This document shows positions 1-14,080 of a stretch of 64,000 nucleotides of DNA, in pieces. The notes under the pieces are model-generated. The model did no database searches and was not told where the DNA came from. It saw nothing but the letters and a program-made list of their open reading frames with translations. This DNA is from Caprimulgus europaeus (taxonomy: Eukaryota > Chordata > Aves > Caprimulgiformes > Caprimulgidae): positions 27,606,578-27,670,577 of the forward strand of contig OU015533.1 of assembly GCA_907165065.1 (NCBI GenBank), given 5' to 3'. The first letter of the stretch is position 1, and every line of letters starts with the position of its first letter. The translations under genes were made by a program, and so were the position numbers.

Positions 1-2479
1 CAACTGGAAAGTCAATGTGAGTTTTTCACCTTGTCATTTCACAGTGAAAGCATACAGCATTCAAAGATCTAGCCAGAGAGATGGGAGGCATATGAAGGAT
101 GAAGAGAGAAGAGCTTTTCCCTTTTGAAAAATGAAGTAATTAGCTTAGTAAGTGCAGAAGGAGGAGAGAAAGGGAAGGGAGATCCTTTTGTCAGGCCTTT
201 ATAATACAATCCTTTCTCCTGGCCAGGTATGCTTGCAGGATGTCACCAGATTGCACACACTGATGAATGTAAGGAGTAGGGCACCATTAAATTACTTTCA
301 AAGGCACTCATCTGGGGAATCCTCATTTCTAAAAGCAAGAGATGTTCCATCTGTGTGAAGTGTGTTGTTGGTATTTTTAGAGACTGCTGGTCATAGTGGA
401 CACAACCAGTTTCCCGGTAGCAAACAAATGTTGTTCCTCTGGTTTTAAATAATGGATGGAGGCTTTGGTTACAATGGGCACTTTCCCAGGCTTTTAGGGC
501 TGTTAGCATTAGGACTTTGATGGGGAAGTGACAAGGGTTGAGGAGCTGGCAAGCACTGAAACAAAACAAAAGCCCTGTAGATATAGAACTTCTCATGAAG
601 CAGTCTTTTGCATGTTGAATAATCTTAGGTTAAACAAATCTTCTATAAAAATAAATCTTCAATGTATTTAGTGAATGCTTGAAATAACAATTGCCTATGT
701 TCTTACTGTCCAGGAGCATAAACAAACAAACAGCTGATTTACATTTCCCCTATTACCTTTAGCAAAAATATCTTCTAAAATGAAGTCTCTTGGCCCCTGC
801 TTACAGCTTGAATTTCAATATTAAAAGACAGAGCTAGACAGTAGAAAGGGGAAAAAAGTTATGAGTTAACTATTATATAAGCTCCTTCCCTTTGAACCTT
901 GCCTCACACACTGTTCACCAGTCACACAGCTGTGCCTCTGAGCTTCCTTGTCAGAGTATAATGGGCAGAAGTTTGAAGCACAGCTCAGTTCATTGTAAGC
1001 ACTTTGTAAACCTCCAGGGTAATTGAAATGATACATATTGCAGGAGCTGTTTGAGTAAAAGAATATCCAAAAAGAAAAGAGCAGAGCCAGCGTAAACTGC
1101 TCTGAAAGCAAAGGTGGGTGTGTTGTCATGAAACCTTGAGGCCTGAAAGAAGAAATCTACCCTGCAGGGAAGTTTAAAAACCTCTTTGGAAATTGTCTTC
1201 TAGGGAGTCACATCACATGGGGTGGAGGAGACCAGGTGAGTCTGTCTGAGCCAAACATAGGGCCTTGCTGGGAGTCATAGGTAAATGCACAGAGACACCA
1301 GAAAACAATTAGACTTGGAGCTGGTTTTGCTACAAGAAGCAAAATGAACTGTTCATGAAGAGGGAAAGAAAAGGAGCCTCACTGATTCCTGGAGTGTGTG
1401 GGGCACAAGCAAGAATAAAAAAAAAAAAACACAAGAGAGATGGGAGGAAAGGATCCTCACTGCATCTACAGATCTTCTCTATTGCCTTAGCTGCTCCCTT
1501 GCTCTGCCTTCCTGTACCTTTCTCACATAGAGAAAGGTATTACCTGTTCTACTCATCATGCTTCTCACATATACTTATCCTATGTGCTCTCATGCTCTAC
1601 TTCTTACACTTTCTCACCATAAAAATCTTCTTAATATTTTTGTTATCCTTCCCACTATGTTATCTTCCATCTCAACCCCCTGCTGTTTTCCAACTCCTTT
1701 TCCCCTGCATCATTAAGCTCATGGAAGTCCCTATTTGCAGTTGAGGGCTGAAATCAAATCAAGGTAAAGCAGTTTCAACAAAAGGTCAGTTTGCCAAAGA
1801 AAAGGTATTTCACATGGCTCCAAACTGTAAGCTTGTATGGAACACTTTGACAAACTAGTTTCATCTGTACAAAAATGGGGAAAAAAAAAAAAAAGAAGAG
1901 AAAAGTTTGTTTAAAGCAAAACAGCATTTTTAAAACAATACTCCCTTCTCATTTTTTTCCTTTTTGTCTGAAAATCGTTTGCTATCTATTCTGCCCAAGT
2001 TCATTATACGTACCAGAAATTACTTTACTTTCAAAGTATCAGAATGTATCGTCAACTTGTATTTCAATAATGTATTTCAACTTTTTTGGAATGAGCCTTT
2101 GCATCTCCCTGTACTTCGAGACTCCCTTACTTCCTCCTGTTCAACTGCTCTGAATATTATCCCCATCCTGCGCATGGTGCAAGGTGGTGTCTGACTGGGA
2201 TCCTTCCCTCGGCAATCCGCCCCAGCCTGCACGCAGGCTTCACACGCAGCTTTCAGCACAGCATCTCTCAATGTTTCCTGTGCAGCCAAGGTTTCGTGCT
2301 GACTCTCATGATTTCTCATCTCCATCACTGAAACATCCTTTGCCCCAACCTGTACAAATGGCATCCCGTCCTGTCAACACCCACTCAGAACAGTGTAGCA
2401 AAAATCCCTTTTTAACAGGATCCAGAGGAAGCATGCACTGTGAGAGCCTGTGATGCTGTTCCAGGTAGCTACAGAAACA
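1..2479. other. Unique non-coding DNA
   Basis: No gene or recognisable repeat seen. It holds poly-A runs near 1418-1429 and 1877-1890 and a pyrimidine-rich stretch around 1470-1720. A lone strong splice-donor-like CAG|GTGAGT is at 1235/1236, without a convincing partner acceptor. Small open frames here (up to 129 codons) are low-complexity translations of pyrimidine-rich DNA and match no family I know. Confidence 0.6.
1515..1539. repeat. Perfect 10-bp inverted repeat, 5-nt loop
   Basis: Left arm TACCTTTCTC at 1515-1524, loop ACATA, and the exact reverse complement GAGAAAGGTA at 1530-1539. Seen directly. An arm of this length can occur by chance about once in a window this size, so function is not implied. 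Confidence 0.8.
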
Positions 2480-2700
2480 GAGCTTTGGAGAAATTACTGT
2501 GAGATGAGTACTGGACTGGTTAAAAATCACTCACACAGAATACATACTGTTAGTGGATCTCTCTCCATCTGGAGGGCTGCTTGAAGCAGGACACAGTACT
2601 GATCTGTCCAGGCTCATCTTTTATTTCATTAGGGACCTGAGTGAGAAAATTGAGCATACACTCAGAAAACGTGCATCACGCTGACCTGACTTGTTTTAAT
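2480..2700 (+). mobile_element. Ancient CR1 LINE fragment (ORF2 RT region), decayed
   Basis: The stretch tracks the part of CR1 ORF2 just after the reverse-transcriptase core. A segment like 'gtgagatgagtactggactgg' corresponds to the conserved GG-W-I-x-N-W-L region. It is followed by a region matching the 'GPVLFNIFINDL' neighbourhood near 2600-2640 and the 'CTLSKFADDT' segment near 2655-2690. All frames are broken by stops and indels. It is truncated at both ends. The match is to remembered CR1 consensus and is divergent, so boundaries are approximate. Confidence 0.5.
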
Positions 2701-5700
2701 TTTCCAGGTGTTTTTAAAAATCTAAGCTAAAAACCAGAGCTGAAATACTTTAATCTCTTATTTTAAGTTCATCAAAATACTTGAGAATGTTTTATTCCAG
2801 TATGCTTATGGCTGCAGACCAGAATTTGAGGGTTATCAAACAGCACTCCACATCTCTCTCTCCTTCAGCTCAGTTCTCCATCATATTCCTTCCTTCTGCC
2901 AGCCACATTTTTACTGAGTTGTATTTCATTTCCCAGCAATAAAGCAAAATGAAAATATACACCCCTCCCCTGAAATATGCTTCTCCACTTCTAGTCATGG
3001 AAGCATTTGGCAATAATACCAGAAGGGCAGGATTTCATACAAACATTGTCATACAAAACATTGGCTCTGAAAGATCTGGCACTTAAAGCTACCAAGTTAA
3101 AATCTGCCCAACTCCCTGTACTTTACATTAAGGTCCCTGTCTTTAAACAATAGTGAAAGACAGGTTCTCCATAGAGCCTTTCAAAAAATAGTTACTGATC
3201 TGTACTTCTATTAAGATAACATATTCAAGAAGCTTTGAACACTTTAATTTCCTTTTAAAAGCAGGAAAAGGTTTTGTTTTGCCTTTTTATTTTTTTCTGT
3301 CCTCCCCATTCTGGTTGTAGAGGTCACCTTAACTTAAGAAAAAAATATACTCCATGTCTCCTGGTCGCTAGCTTTCAAATGACACAAGCTCTATAAAAAC
3401 CTCATGAAGTCTTTCCTGAGAAATCCATTCATTCAGGCAGACTTGGGAAAATAGAACAGAGACTTAATTTTTAAAGTACATCTAGTGTGCAGGGAGGCTG
3501 CTAGCCAGCAGCCCCCAAGGTTGCAGTCCCCCAGCCACACACTGGCACCCTGAAAAGCAGCAGTGCAGGGATCCTGACTCAGCCCTGCCAACACGCCCGT
3601 CTTACTGCAGAGCACAAAAGTGATTCCGCATTAGTGACACTTCTCAGACAGGGCCCGTCTGCTGCGGTACTTAACTGCCTACTTCATGCTACTCCTCGGT
3701 GGGCTACTCTGCTTGAGGGCTTTTGTAGACTGCGGAAGAGTACCCTGCAGTCAGTAGCTGTTCCTGAGGAAGAGCTCCCAAGGAGCAAGCCAACTACAGT
3801 CCATGTTTGGGAGACAGGTATTCAGCAACAGACTAAGCCTACCCTAAGCTTTCAGGTTGGCCTTCTCAGGGCAATAATTACTTGCTTGCAAGAAAAGGTG
3901 AAAGTCTGTCAATCCATTTCCAATTCTCATTTATCAGTTCCTTGAGCTTCTCAGCTCCCCTCAGGCATCCTTTTCTCTGACATTTCTGCCCTCAGCAACT
4001 TGAATATGCCTCCCATGCACTCTCCATTGCTATAGTAATGGCTGGGCATCCTTTCTTATTAAGTCACCAGCTTTCTTTGCCTTCACTCTGCTCCAGGCCC
4101 AGGCTCTGGAGTGCTTCCTACAAAATCTCTTTACCCAACATAAGCTTTCCATCCCTCTTGATTCTGCTTTCCTGCCCTCCCACCACTGAACTTCTAAGCC
4201 GTTAATAATGCATTGTCAGGTGCCCTCTGCATTTCTGGGAAGCTGAACACATCATCTTTAGTGCCTTATCTAAATATTTTATGTGCTAAACTACAATCTC
4301 TTCTCAAAACATGACTTCACCAAGTCCTTCAGATTGCAGCTGAGTCTCTGGTGATGTTTTTAACAGCAACCGCCCCAAAGATTGCTATTTATGTCACATG
4401 CTGCTCAAAAATAAATTCTGCTCTTGTGCTGTCTGCCTCCCATAGCAAGTGACAAGCTTTGCTTTTAGCAGTGAACATGTAATCACACATTGTACATTTC
4501 AGCTTCAGCTGTAATGATTTCTTAAAGATTTCTAAATGATCTAATGGTGAATATTTGGGCATACGGACTGCCTTGTAATCCTGTTTGTTCTCAGTACATC
4601 ATGGCTAAATTATATCTGCAGTACTAAGGCTACCATTGTAATTATAGCCTCCATAAGGCTGTAACTGCCCAACAAAGAGAATTCTTTCAGGTCAAAACAG
4701 TATTTGAATGCCATTATTGCTACAGGGGGCTGCCTGGTAGTGCTGTGCCGACTTGCTGTTGTGTTAATTGGTAGTCACAGATGTGGGCATTGAAAGGGAG
4801 CGGCTGGAAGCCGGGTGAAAGACAAGCTGACATAATTAGTGGGAGTTGGTGAGGAGATGGACACAGACTTGCAGGCAAAAGAAGCTCCCTTCTTGCCAAC
4901 TAAAAAAGCATCTCTGTCTCTGGCTGCAGGGGTTGCTTGCTGAATCTTGCTTCCATCTGCTTGTAAGATGGCTCTTGAAAGGTGGCAGACCAAATCCTAT
5001 GGTCAGACAAAACACATCTACTCTGTAGCATAAAGAGGAAGCTCTGAACAAGGGGGGAAAACTACTGTGAAATCCAATCTCAGCCAAGCACAAACACTTG
5101 AGCCAGAAGAGTCCTTGGTATTGAGACACCCCTGAGGACAGCTTGTTAAAGCAATTTCCCTGATTACCTGAAGAGTCCACTCAGTAGCATAAGATGACAT
5201 CTGCTTCCTAGGAGACCTCACAGTGGGGGTCCACCTTCATCCCCCCTTAGCTGGGTGCCGCTTCTGGACACTGCTATGCAAGTGTCCAAGTGTCCAAACC
5301 GAGTCCCACTGCTTCATGAGGACAAAGCTAAGACTTGGGGACAACCCATGGCCTACGCTCACGAGAGAACACCGCAGTGGGAAGAGAAACGGAGATATAT
5401 ATTCCCCCTGGACATTCACCCCCATTGCTTTGTCTGTAGAGGCCAAGTGTATCCTTGCACAGAGCAGGTTGAAGAGTGCACAGCAACCCTGGGAGTCCTG
5501 TTCCTTTACACTTCAGGCATCCTTTCTTCTCACCTGAAAAACTGGGCTACCAGACATGGGGCAATATGTTTGGCATATACACTGTTTCTTAGGGAATTCT
5601 TCTCTACTTTTCCCCATGTCCCACTTTACTCAACCTGTGATGGTTTTTTTCACTTCCTTGAGAGACTCTTTCAAAGAAGCAGCACAGTCCATAAAGGATT

Positions 5701-5939
5701 TGAATCAAAACCCCAGTCCTAGTGCAAGTTTGCAATTTCAATTAATGAGAATTTTGAGTCATTGTACATACTATGTTATGTGTTATGGATTTTTGAGAAT
5801 TGATTTATAATCATGGAAAGTGGAGCATGAAGACCTCTGAAGATGGCCTTGTTTACCTCCTCCTACTAGAACAGGAATATCTCTACCTGTTCCATGGCTC
5901 ACAGACAGGAGCCTCTGGCTTTACCCCGTCTTCCACTAG
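2701..5939. other. Unique non-coding DNA
   Basis: No gene or recognisable repeat seen. The overlapping frames at 5223-5537 (104 codons) and 5255-5722 (155 codons) have unremarkable composition and no motif, so I treat them as chance openings. A short direct tandem of AAGTGTCC lies at about 5280-5295. Confidence 0.55.
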
Positions 5940-6735
5940 CCTTACCATGCAAAACGTTTCCTTAATCATGACTTAAATCTCCCACACCATTTAAGTCCAT
6001 TGCTTCTCTTCACCTCTGTTCATGGACAAGGAAAATAGATTATTCCCTTTTCTCTGAAGCAAGCTTTTTCATGCTTGTATATTTATTGTAGCATTCCTAA
6101 ATATCTTCTGATAGACTGAGCTACCTTAAATCCTTCAGTTTGTCTTCATCAGCCATGTTTTCTGAATTTCTGATGGTTGCTGTCAGTCACCTCTGCTCTG
6201 CCAGGCAATCCATACCTTGAATTACAGTACCCCAAACTGGATACTTAGTTCAAGTACTAAATACAGTAAAAAAGTCTTGTCCCTAATTTACAGACAATTT
6301 ATATATATACATATATATATATATACACACACACGTATCTATATATATGCGCAAGCACTTCTGCTTTTGTTATAATGCCATCATATTTTTGACACCTGGC
6401 TCTGCAAAGTTTCTACCTATTTCTTTGTTCTCTATCTGATATTTTTGCAACAGATATAACTCCTATTAAGATTTAGACATTTGTACCTTGTTCTTACAGA
6501 ATTTCATTCTGCTGTTTTTCAGACCAGATTTCCAAACTGGAAATATGTTTCTGAATTCTCTTCCTGCTGAGCAATGTGCTCCCAGGCACTCTGTGTCTGG
6601 TGCCACCTGCAAGTTTAACTATCAGACACATTCTTACATCACACCATGTCACCTAATGAAGAGATACAAGCCTCATCTCCTCCAGAACCCACTCACACAC
6701 CACAGCCCCACTGTAATAGGTGCTGTCCAAGCACA
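5940..6735 (-). mobile_element. Ancient CR1 LINE, antisense, about 0.8 kb, decayed
   Basis: Read on the minus strand this is the 3' portion of CR1 ORF2. Landmarks in plus coordinates: about 6000-6110 matches the tract encoding the C-terminal region; about 6130-6245 matches the R-A-x-K-M / L-x-F-W-x-P segment, including 'accccaaactgga'; about 6500-6640 matches the block before the RT FADD region, including 'ccacctgcaagttt'. It carries many indels and no long frame. A TA/CA microsatellite sits inside it. This is an old insertion of the CR1 type shared with other sauropsids. Ends are approximate. Confidence 0.65.
6299..6350. repeat. (TA)n/(CA)n microsatellite
   Basis: Alternating TA runs pass into ACACACAC and back to TATATATA. 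It lies within the decayed CR1 copy, so it most likely grew after that insertion. It is probably length-variable between individuals (inference). Confidence 0.9.
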
Positions 6736-7234
6736 GGACTAAAAGATGACCCTGCACCAGCAGAGCTTGCTAAGTGAATAGCCTTGCTTTAACACTGCTT
6801 AAATCTCCAGCTAACCTTCAGCCTGTCTACAGCACTCTGATCCCACAAAGCACTCCTGTGACATGAACCCCCAAAGCTCTGATGACTCTCCAGAGACCTG
6901 ACAAACCATGGCAGAGTTCTGCTTGATGGTAATTGCCCAGAAGCTGTGCTGCCAAAGTTCATTAGAACTTTAATATCTGCAGGTCTGTAAGTGGCCTTCC
7001 TCATTACATCCTTCCCAAGTCTACAAAATCCAGTCACTGCAAATGCCAATCTACACAGACAACCCTTTAGCTACAAGCAGTCTGAGGACATCATTTCACT
7101 TGTGTCACTGGAAGAGTGCATTTCTCCAGATTTAAGTACAATGAGGTCTTGAGCTTTATCCATACCTCTGACAGCAAGCCACACTCATCACCTCCTTAGA
7201 GAAAATATGCAGACATGATTTAAGTGTTTGGTAA

Positions 7235-7340
7235 AATTTTATCAATTTACAGCAATCAAATTAATTAGCTCAATTAATTCCTGTTAATTTATTTACATTG
7301 CCTAGGAATATTTCTCACACGGATAGCTCCATTAACTGTA
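7235..7340. promoter_or_regulatory. Candidate non-coding element with paired AATTAATT motifs
   Basis: An AT-rich segment contains AATTAATT twice, separated by a few bases (about 7260-7279), and a further TTAATT near 7284. TAATTA-type cores are bound by homeodomain proteins. The sequence is not simple repeat. Enhancer function is an inference without alignment support. Confidence 0.2.
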
Positions 7341-10300
7341 ATGTCATGTTTCAGAGAAACACCAAAGTAGAGTTGTTCAGTTGTAGATCATGTTTAGGCT
7401 ATGACCTCAAGCCATATCAGCTTTGGCCAACTCTGAAATCTTGGAAGCTGTTATCTCACAGGTGATTCACTCTCTCAGAATTTCAGTCAGCTCAGGAGGT
7501 GAGTGCTCCCCTTGAAAAGCCAGCCTTAAAGCACACAAGAGCTAAAAAGAGAGGCCCCTTTGTCTGACCCAAGCAGGGACAAGAAAAGTACAGACATATC
7601 CAAGTCTGGCAAATCAAAGCTAACCTTTTAAGTCCTACTGGGCCTCAAGCTTGACTCCCCAGTATTTTTTTTGTGTAGCAATTACTCCACATTTTGTCTG
7701 CAAACAACTTAATAACTTAAGTAAACGCAAGTTAGTTTGCTAATTTTTCTTCTGCAAGAAGGCTCCTGGAATGCCATCTCCCACTGAGGGAAAAAGACGT
7801 TATGTCACTGTCTTGGACTTATAAAAGTTTTCCCCTTTCCTCTTTCCTCTCTCCCTCACACACGTATTTTCCTCAAGTGCTTCATGGAGGCTTTTATAAA
7901 AAACTGGACATATTCATTCTAACAAGCACTTTGGCCAGCCAGATTCATTTCTGTATAACCCCTTGCAGTGCTATTCAATAAAACGCGAATAATTACCATA
8001 GCAACTGCAGCATGTGGTACATATGGTGCCTCTGAGAAACAAAGCATTTTCTTTCTTTCTTTTCTTACCCTAAAAAAAAAAAAAAGAGCCACATACATTA
8101 GTTTTTAATACAAAATGATGTCTTGCAGTGTTTATTAGAGGGGAAAAAACATTTTCAAATTAAGAGCCATCTCTCACTCTACTTAGAAGCTCAGATAATC
8201 AATTCTTCGTACATCACCATCTTTTAATCTCTCATTTCCTCACATTATCAATGTGTACATTTTTGAAAAATTTAAACAATAGGTACCTAGACAACAAAGT
8301 ACCATGATTACATCTTCCTGTGCTCTTACTGGCTGAATGCTCCAATAGACAGCACAAAGTGAAAGGTGTTGACTCATGGAAGGACTGGATTAAACCTGAG
8401 AAGTAGCAGCCCTTCAGAGCTGCCTTACATATCTCCTGGATGCTTCCTCCCCCTTGACAGGGACAGCTGAACTATAGAAATGAAACTACACCCAAAGTGC
8501 TGCAGTGTACATCTCACGTCCTGAACACACTGGTAACATCTTGTTAATAACACAGACCTGCAAAACTGAGCACTGCAGGAGTCGTTTCACATGGGGTTCC
8601 ACAGACAGCAGCACCACCCAGGAGCGGGGCTGAAGTCCACTCGGAATCAGTAACTGTGTCAGGCTTGTATTTGTGCATCGAGGTCCTAAAATGTTTTGTC
8701 AAGATGAAGGTGTGGTAGCTTTTGAGCCTGATTGTCTCTAAAGGAAGGTATCATCTTGTTGACCATACAGCTAGAATCACATGCTCATGTGTGCATGACA
8801 CGGACACGAGTTCTGAGTGTGGAAGAACAGTGCATTCCTGGAGATGGGTTTCTCAAGCCTACAGATCCAAAAGTCAAATTACAACACAGCCACCATGTTC
8901 CACAAAAGAGCTCTGAAGTAGTGTAATTTTTGAGCACCCAGTTAGAAACTGAAACTGAGGAGGGCCAGTAGATGGAAGAGGAATAGTGCTCTTGTTGACT
9001 CAGCCTGCTTGCTAGTAGAGTTTTTCTCAGCCTGCAAGTGTTGTGATCCTTTTGAATTCAGAGGGGCTGAGCAAACACAAACCAGCTTATATCCTTCATA
9101 CTGTCATCCTGCAGCAGAACATCTTGCCCAAAACACATCATGTCAAGGCCTTAATTGAACTCTTCTGGCACAGCAGGCTGTAAGGCTTACTGCCTAAAAC
9201 CAGCAGATCCCAAGGGTCTTCTAAGGGACAAGGATCATCCCTTCAAAGCCTCAGAACTTCTGTACCAGCCTTTGTTTCCAGTTAAACCCTTCCCTCAGTC
9301 TCTCTTTGTTGTCACCCTCTTCACAGGACCAATATCAGAAAAAGGTTTCCTGAATGTACAGACACCTTCTAGACTCAAGCTTAGGAGACTGAAAAGATGT
9401 GACACATGTGCCTCCCTGCCTCTGCCCCACCTTTCCCTGCTGGCACATCCTTCCCTGAGCTGTACAGAGCCTGGTTCTGCAGGGGGGTGCAGCGGTGTGG
9501 GGAGGGTGGTAATGCAGCAAACACAACCCTTTTCCTGGGTGCCCTTCCTACCTGAAGGAATGACTTGTACATGAAGGATCCCTCTTTCTTAGCTCCCATA
9601 CTCCTGGGACAGTCCCAGATGGTTGGAGGGTTTTTTTAAGATTCCTTTTGACGTTAGCTATAGGTATCTGTAAATCTGGCATGAAAGAGAGGATTAGTTA
9701 TACCTAGCTGTACACATTCTTGTACACATGCTGCACACAGAAATGGCCATCTGAGGTATGTAAATGTGGACCTGGTTTTGTCTGTTTCCAAGCTTTGTTT
9801 TAGTGATCTATTCAAACTCGGTTGTTAAATCTCTAGCAGGCAACTAGCAGTGCACATTTGCTCTGCAGTCTTCAACCACCGAAGGCAGCTGAAGAAAGTG
9901 CAGCCCTAGAACTGCTGATCACCAAATGCAATTTGGAACTGAAATAAACACTACTTTTCAAAATGGAATTATTGGTTACCATTTTATCCTTGATGGAATA
10001 AGGCTGCAAACATAATAAAAGTGAGCTCACAGTTTAACTAATAATGCCTTCAATAAATACCAAATAACCCCTTAGTCTTTTGGGGAATATATTATTTCAC
10101 CAAAACAAATCTTGGACTGTGATAACATGACTTATCTGAATACATCTGAATTTCCTGTCACAATCACCCTTGTCCACATTTGGATGAATCTATTTTGAGC
10201 TGTTCTGCCACCACCCAGCAGCAATTTTGCAGACAAAAAGCCACTAGAGAGCGCTTCTTCCACAACAATGGGGCGAGCACTGTGAACCTGCTTGTGAGAG

Positions 10301-13300
10301 ACTATTTTGCTGAGAAGTGGAGAATTCAGTGACACAGGGAATTATTATGCACCATTCATTTCCCTGTAATTTAACTTTCAGCAACAAAAGCATAATGTAT
10401 AGGCCAGTTTACTAGGCTGATTTACAACACTTTAAGTGAAAAGGCGATTTCCTTCTCTTCTTTTCATGCTGACATCAGCAGATACAGTGTGCATCACATA
10501 ACATGACATCGCTGTAGACACAGCAATGCAGAAAAAAAAGCCCTGGCACAGTGAAGAGCAGCTCAGGAGCAGAGAAGCAGGCCCAGAACCACAAGACAGT
10601 GCCTTGCACTCTTGCTACCAAGAAAAGACACCAGCAACACCTTGCCAAGGCAGATGGAGAGGGAAAAGGAGCTCCCACCCTTTGCTGTAGCTGTGTGGTT
10701 TGGCACCTTCTCACAGAGGCTGGTGTCTCTGATCAGGCAGCATGAGCTTGCTTTAGTTTGGGACAAAACACTGTCCTTAGAGACCACCTTCTTTTTGAAA
10801 CCCAAAGTCTCATTTTGTTGTCTGGGCATGGGAGGGAGGAGACAAATCATACTTTGATAGGGCTGTTCATTTTATGGGACCATGTGTTAGAGCACCATGC
10901 TCATGCCAGGTGTACCCACGAATTCCCTTTGCTCCTTCACCACATGTAAGAAAAATGGATAAGAAGACTTCAGTGTGCTGTTAGCTTGACTTACAAACAC
11001 CAGCTAGCACTTTTCCCTTCTTACCCTAATCTGAAAGGCTAAAGAGAACCTATAGTTAAAATACACCTTCATACAGCCTCAGCTTTTGCCCTGCACTCCT
11101 TAACTAAAACTTCTGTAGGCATCTCATAAGTTTGGTTTTGCTGGTTTTAAACAAACAAACAAACTAACCACATAAAAAGCCCTCACTTTCACAGACAAAA
11201 ATAGCATATACTTTCAGCCTTGAACAGAAGTGTTCCTTTTTTGCCCAAACATGAGAAGTAAAGGGGCACACACAAAGTGCTAAAGCACTATGAAATCTCA
11301 GAAGAATGAGTTTCCTCTCCTGACTTCTATGCATCTTGTGTTTCAGACTCGGTCAGAAAAAATATGACAGGGACACCAAGAGTGGTGTTTTTCAGACTAT
11401 TTCAGAGCTGAGCAGGAGGCATTGCTCCATGATCTCTTTAAACATGGACACACCTGCAAAAAACCAGCATGTTGTAACACAAAGAGGTGGCAGGGACACA
11501 ACAGCCTGCTCTGGTCCTTTTAGGCTGTGTGTGGGACTTCAGGGAGTAACAGACTCCTTTATTTTCAGCTGAGAGAGCAAAGGGAGGATACAATAATTGA
11601 TGCTCAAGGAGGCAGCAGAGATAGACATAATGTCACTGCATCTAACCTAAGAGAGCCCTGCAGTGTCTGGAGGGACAGAACAGCACACAATACCAAGAGA
11701 CTTATTTCTGAGACATGGCACATCAGAATGACTGTCATGAGAGAGGCACTGCTTTTCTCTGTGACAGCCATGGAACCTCCTGAGGAATGAGTTGCCATCT
11801 GCTAGGTGCCCACTTCTTTGCAATGAAGGAGGGATGAATGATGCCATGAAAATACTGGAAAATACAAACAGGGTGAGCAAACAGAGGCAATTGCAGTATT
11901 TATAGCAGGCCAGATGACAGTCTCTGCATTAAGCCAGGAGATTCCCTTGGTCTGCTCAGGTACTGGCAGTTGTCTATTTTTACCTCAGAATTGACACTCC
12001 TGCCCACAGACACAAGGAAAAGCTCCTTTAGATGCCTCACAGCCACCATTTCATTCTCAAGCAGATTTCTCGATCAAGAGGGTGACCTACCCTGTGGGCT
12101 TTTGTTCAACAGAGTGAGACCTGAAGGAAGAATAGACATTCTGGATAGCAAAAAAGCCAAACAAGTGAGCTTTATGTCTTTACAAGCAATGCATCTGACA
12201 CTTGGTAGAACACACAGGTGCAAACCCCAACAGACCCTTAGACCTCTAGAGGGGAGGAATTCTTGCATGAATTTTATGCACCGTGTAGTCCAGGATAGGT
12301 CTGAAAGTGCCACAAGGCAAATATCGTAAAAAGCAATGCACTACCACAGCTCTGAGTCACTTCCTTTTCAAGATTTATTGCAAGAAGCAAATCCCACAAG
12401 ACAGATCATCTCAGCTGGATAACAGTGGCTCCTTCAGAGAGACTGATAGGAGATGGCATGGAAAGGAGATAACTCTGCAGCTGTTGAGGTCTGACACTGC
12501 TCCCAAATACGCTGCATGAAAGCCATCTCTAGACTGAAGAGTTCACAGTCTCTAAGCTTAGTATTAGAAGGGTCATCTAAGAAGGGAACTCCTCATGTCT
12601 GTCCCCGATACACAAAATGAACAGGTTGGACAAAACAAAAAGAAGAAAGTAGTAAAGAGAACAGGATCCTCCACTGGATATCTCTTTAATAGCAGTCATG
12701 TGTAAAGAGTATAGCTATGATAGCGATGCCATCTGTGTAACGCAGACCACAGGAGGCTGTGGTACCTGCTAGACAAGCCTGGGCTGTGTGGGTACAGGGG
12801 CTTGTGGAATAACTTTGAGACTCTCAAGACAGTCTGTAGTGGAGAGAGGTTGCAATAACAGACTGACAGGCTGAAATAACCCCTACAGGAAGATGCGGTA
12901 AGAGGATATGTGTGCGGAAGCCTTCCAGCCCGCTGGCGTACTTCAGGTGGCAGAGCAAATGTGTAGGCATACCCCAGAAATGGTAAAGGAGCTTCCGTGC
13001 TTCTGTTTTATCAGGTACATTGAAGATTCAACAGCAGTGAATCAGACAACAAGAAAAGAGGAGCAGCTGGTTAGTCTGAAAGCACAGGGAGTCCCTGAGT
13101 CCCTGTACCTGACATTGTATTGCCACGACCTCAGCCTGTAGGCAAATCTGTAGGAACAACATGTTATAGCAAATGGCTGGATTTCAAGTAAGCCATTCAC
13201 CTTAACATCAATTATCAGGGCCATTCCAAAGCAGCTGGGATGTCTGGTTCATGTTTTGGTCAGCCCATTGGGACCCAGCCATAAGCATCCTCCCAGCAGA

Positions 13301-14040
13301 CAGGAGCAGCAACATAGCACAGAGCTCTGTGACTGGAAGCTTAGCCACATCCACTGCCTCTTTGCTGGACAGAAGTGCAAATCTGGTATAAGCAGGTGCA
13401 AATTTCACTGAAATTAACATTGTGCTCTTGACACTCAGCATCTCTAGCAACCTCAGTTATAGTCTACTGAAGTTCTTATTCCCACAGTTTTTGTGGGATT
13501 GGCTGTCAGTCTACATGGGAAAGATTCCAGCTTGAATACCTGCCTGAGAGCTAGTGAGGAAACTGGGACTGTGCCAGCTTAGCTTAAAAGGTTGCAAGCA
13601 CTGGTCAGCAGTTAAGATGGTTACCATGAGCAGAAAAATATAGTTTATTGCAATAAACTCTCCAGTTTATCCAGGTGACTCTTAAAACTTCAATAAATTT
13701 TCAGGTACATTTGTGTTCACACTGAAATAAGAAACAAAACCAAAGCTTATACAAGTCCCCTGGGAGCTATTTATGAGACTTTATGAAAGTTACAAACTCC
13801 TTCAGCACTGATGGTAAAGTATGCCCTTACTAAATAAACCAGCAAATACATTCTGCAATTCTTCTGAGTTATGACCATGAGAAAAAAAACAAACCACAAA
13901 ATAAAACTTTTTAATCGCTCCCAGTGTACATGAATTATAATGAATTCCCTAATGAAAAACTTGGTTAAAGGTAGAGGTGAGTTGAGAATATGTTCTCCTT
14001 TCCAGTATCACCAGTATGCACAGTGCTAATGCTTTGGATT

Positions 14041-14080
14041 GAGAAAAAAGAAAAAAAAAAGAAAAAAAAAAAAAGTAGAA
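14041..14080. repeat. A-rich low-complexity tract (GA/A runs)
   Basis: Runs of A interrupted by single G bases. No recognisable SINE or LINE body lies upstream, so it is not clearly a retroposon tail. Confidence 0.85.

Noticed and set aside
5255-5722. 155-codon plus-strand frame
   Set aside because: Overlaps another open frame and a minus-strand one, composition looks random, and no family is recognised.
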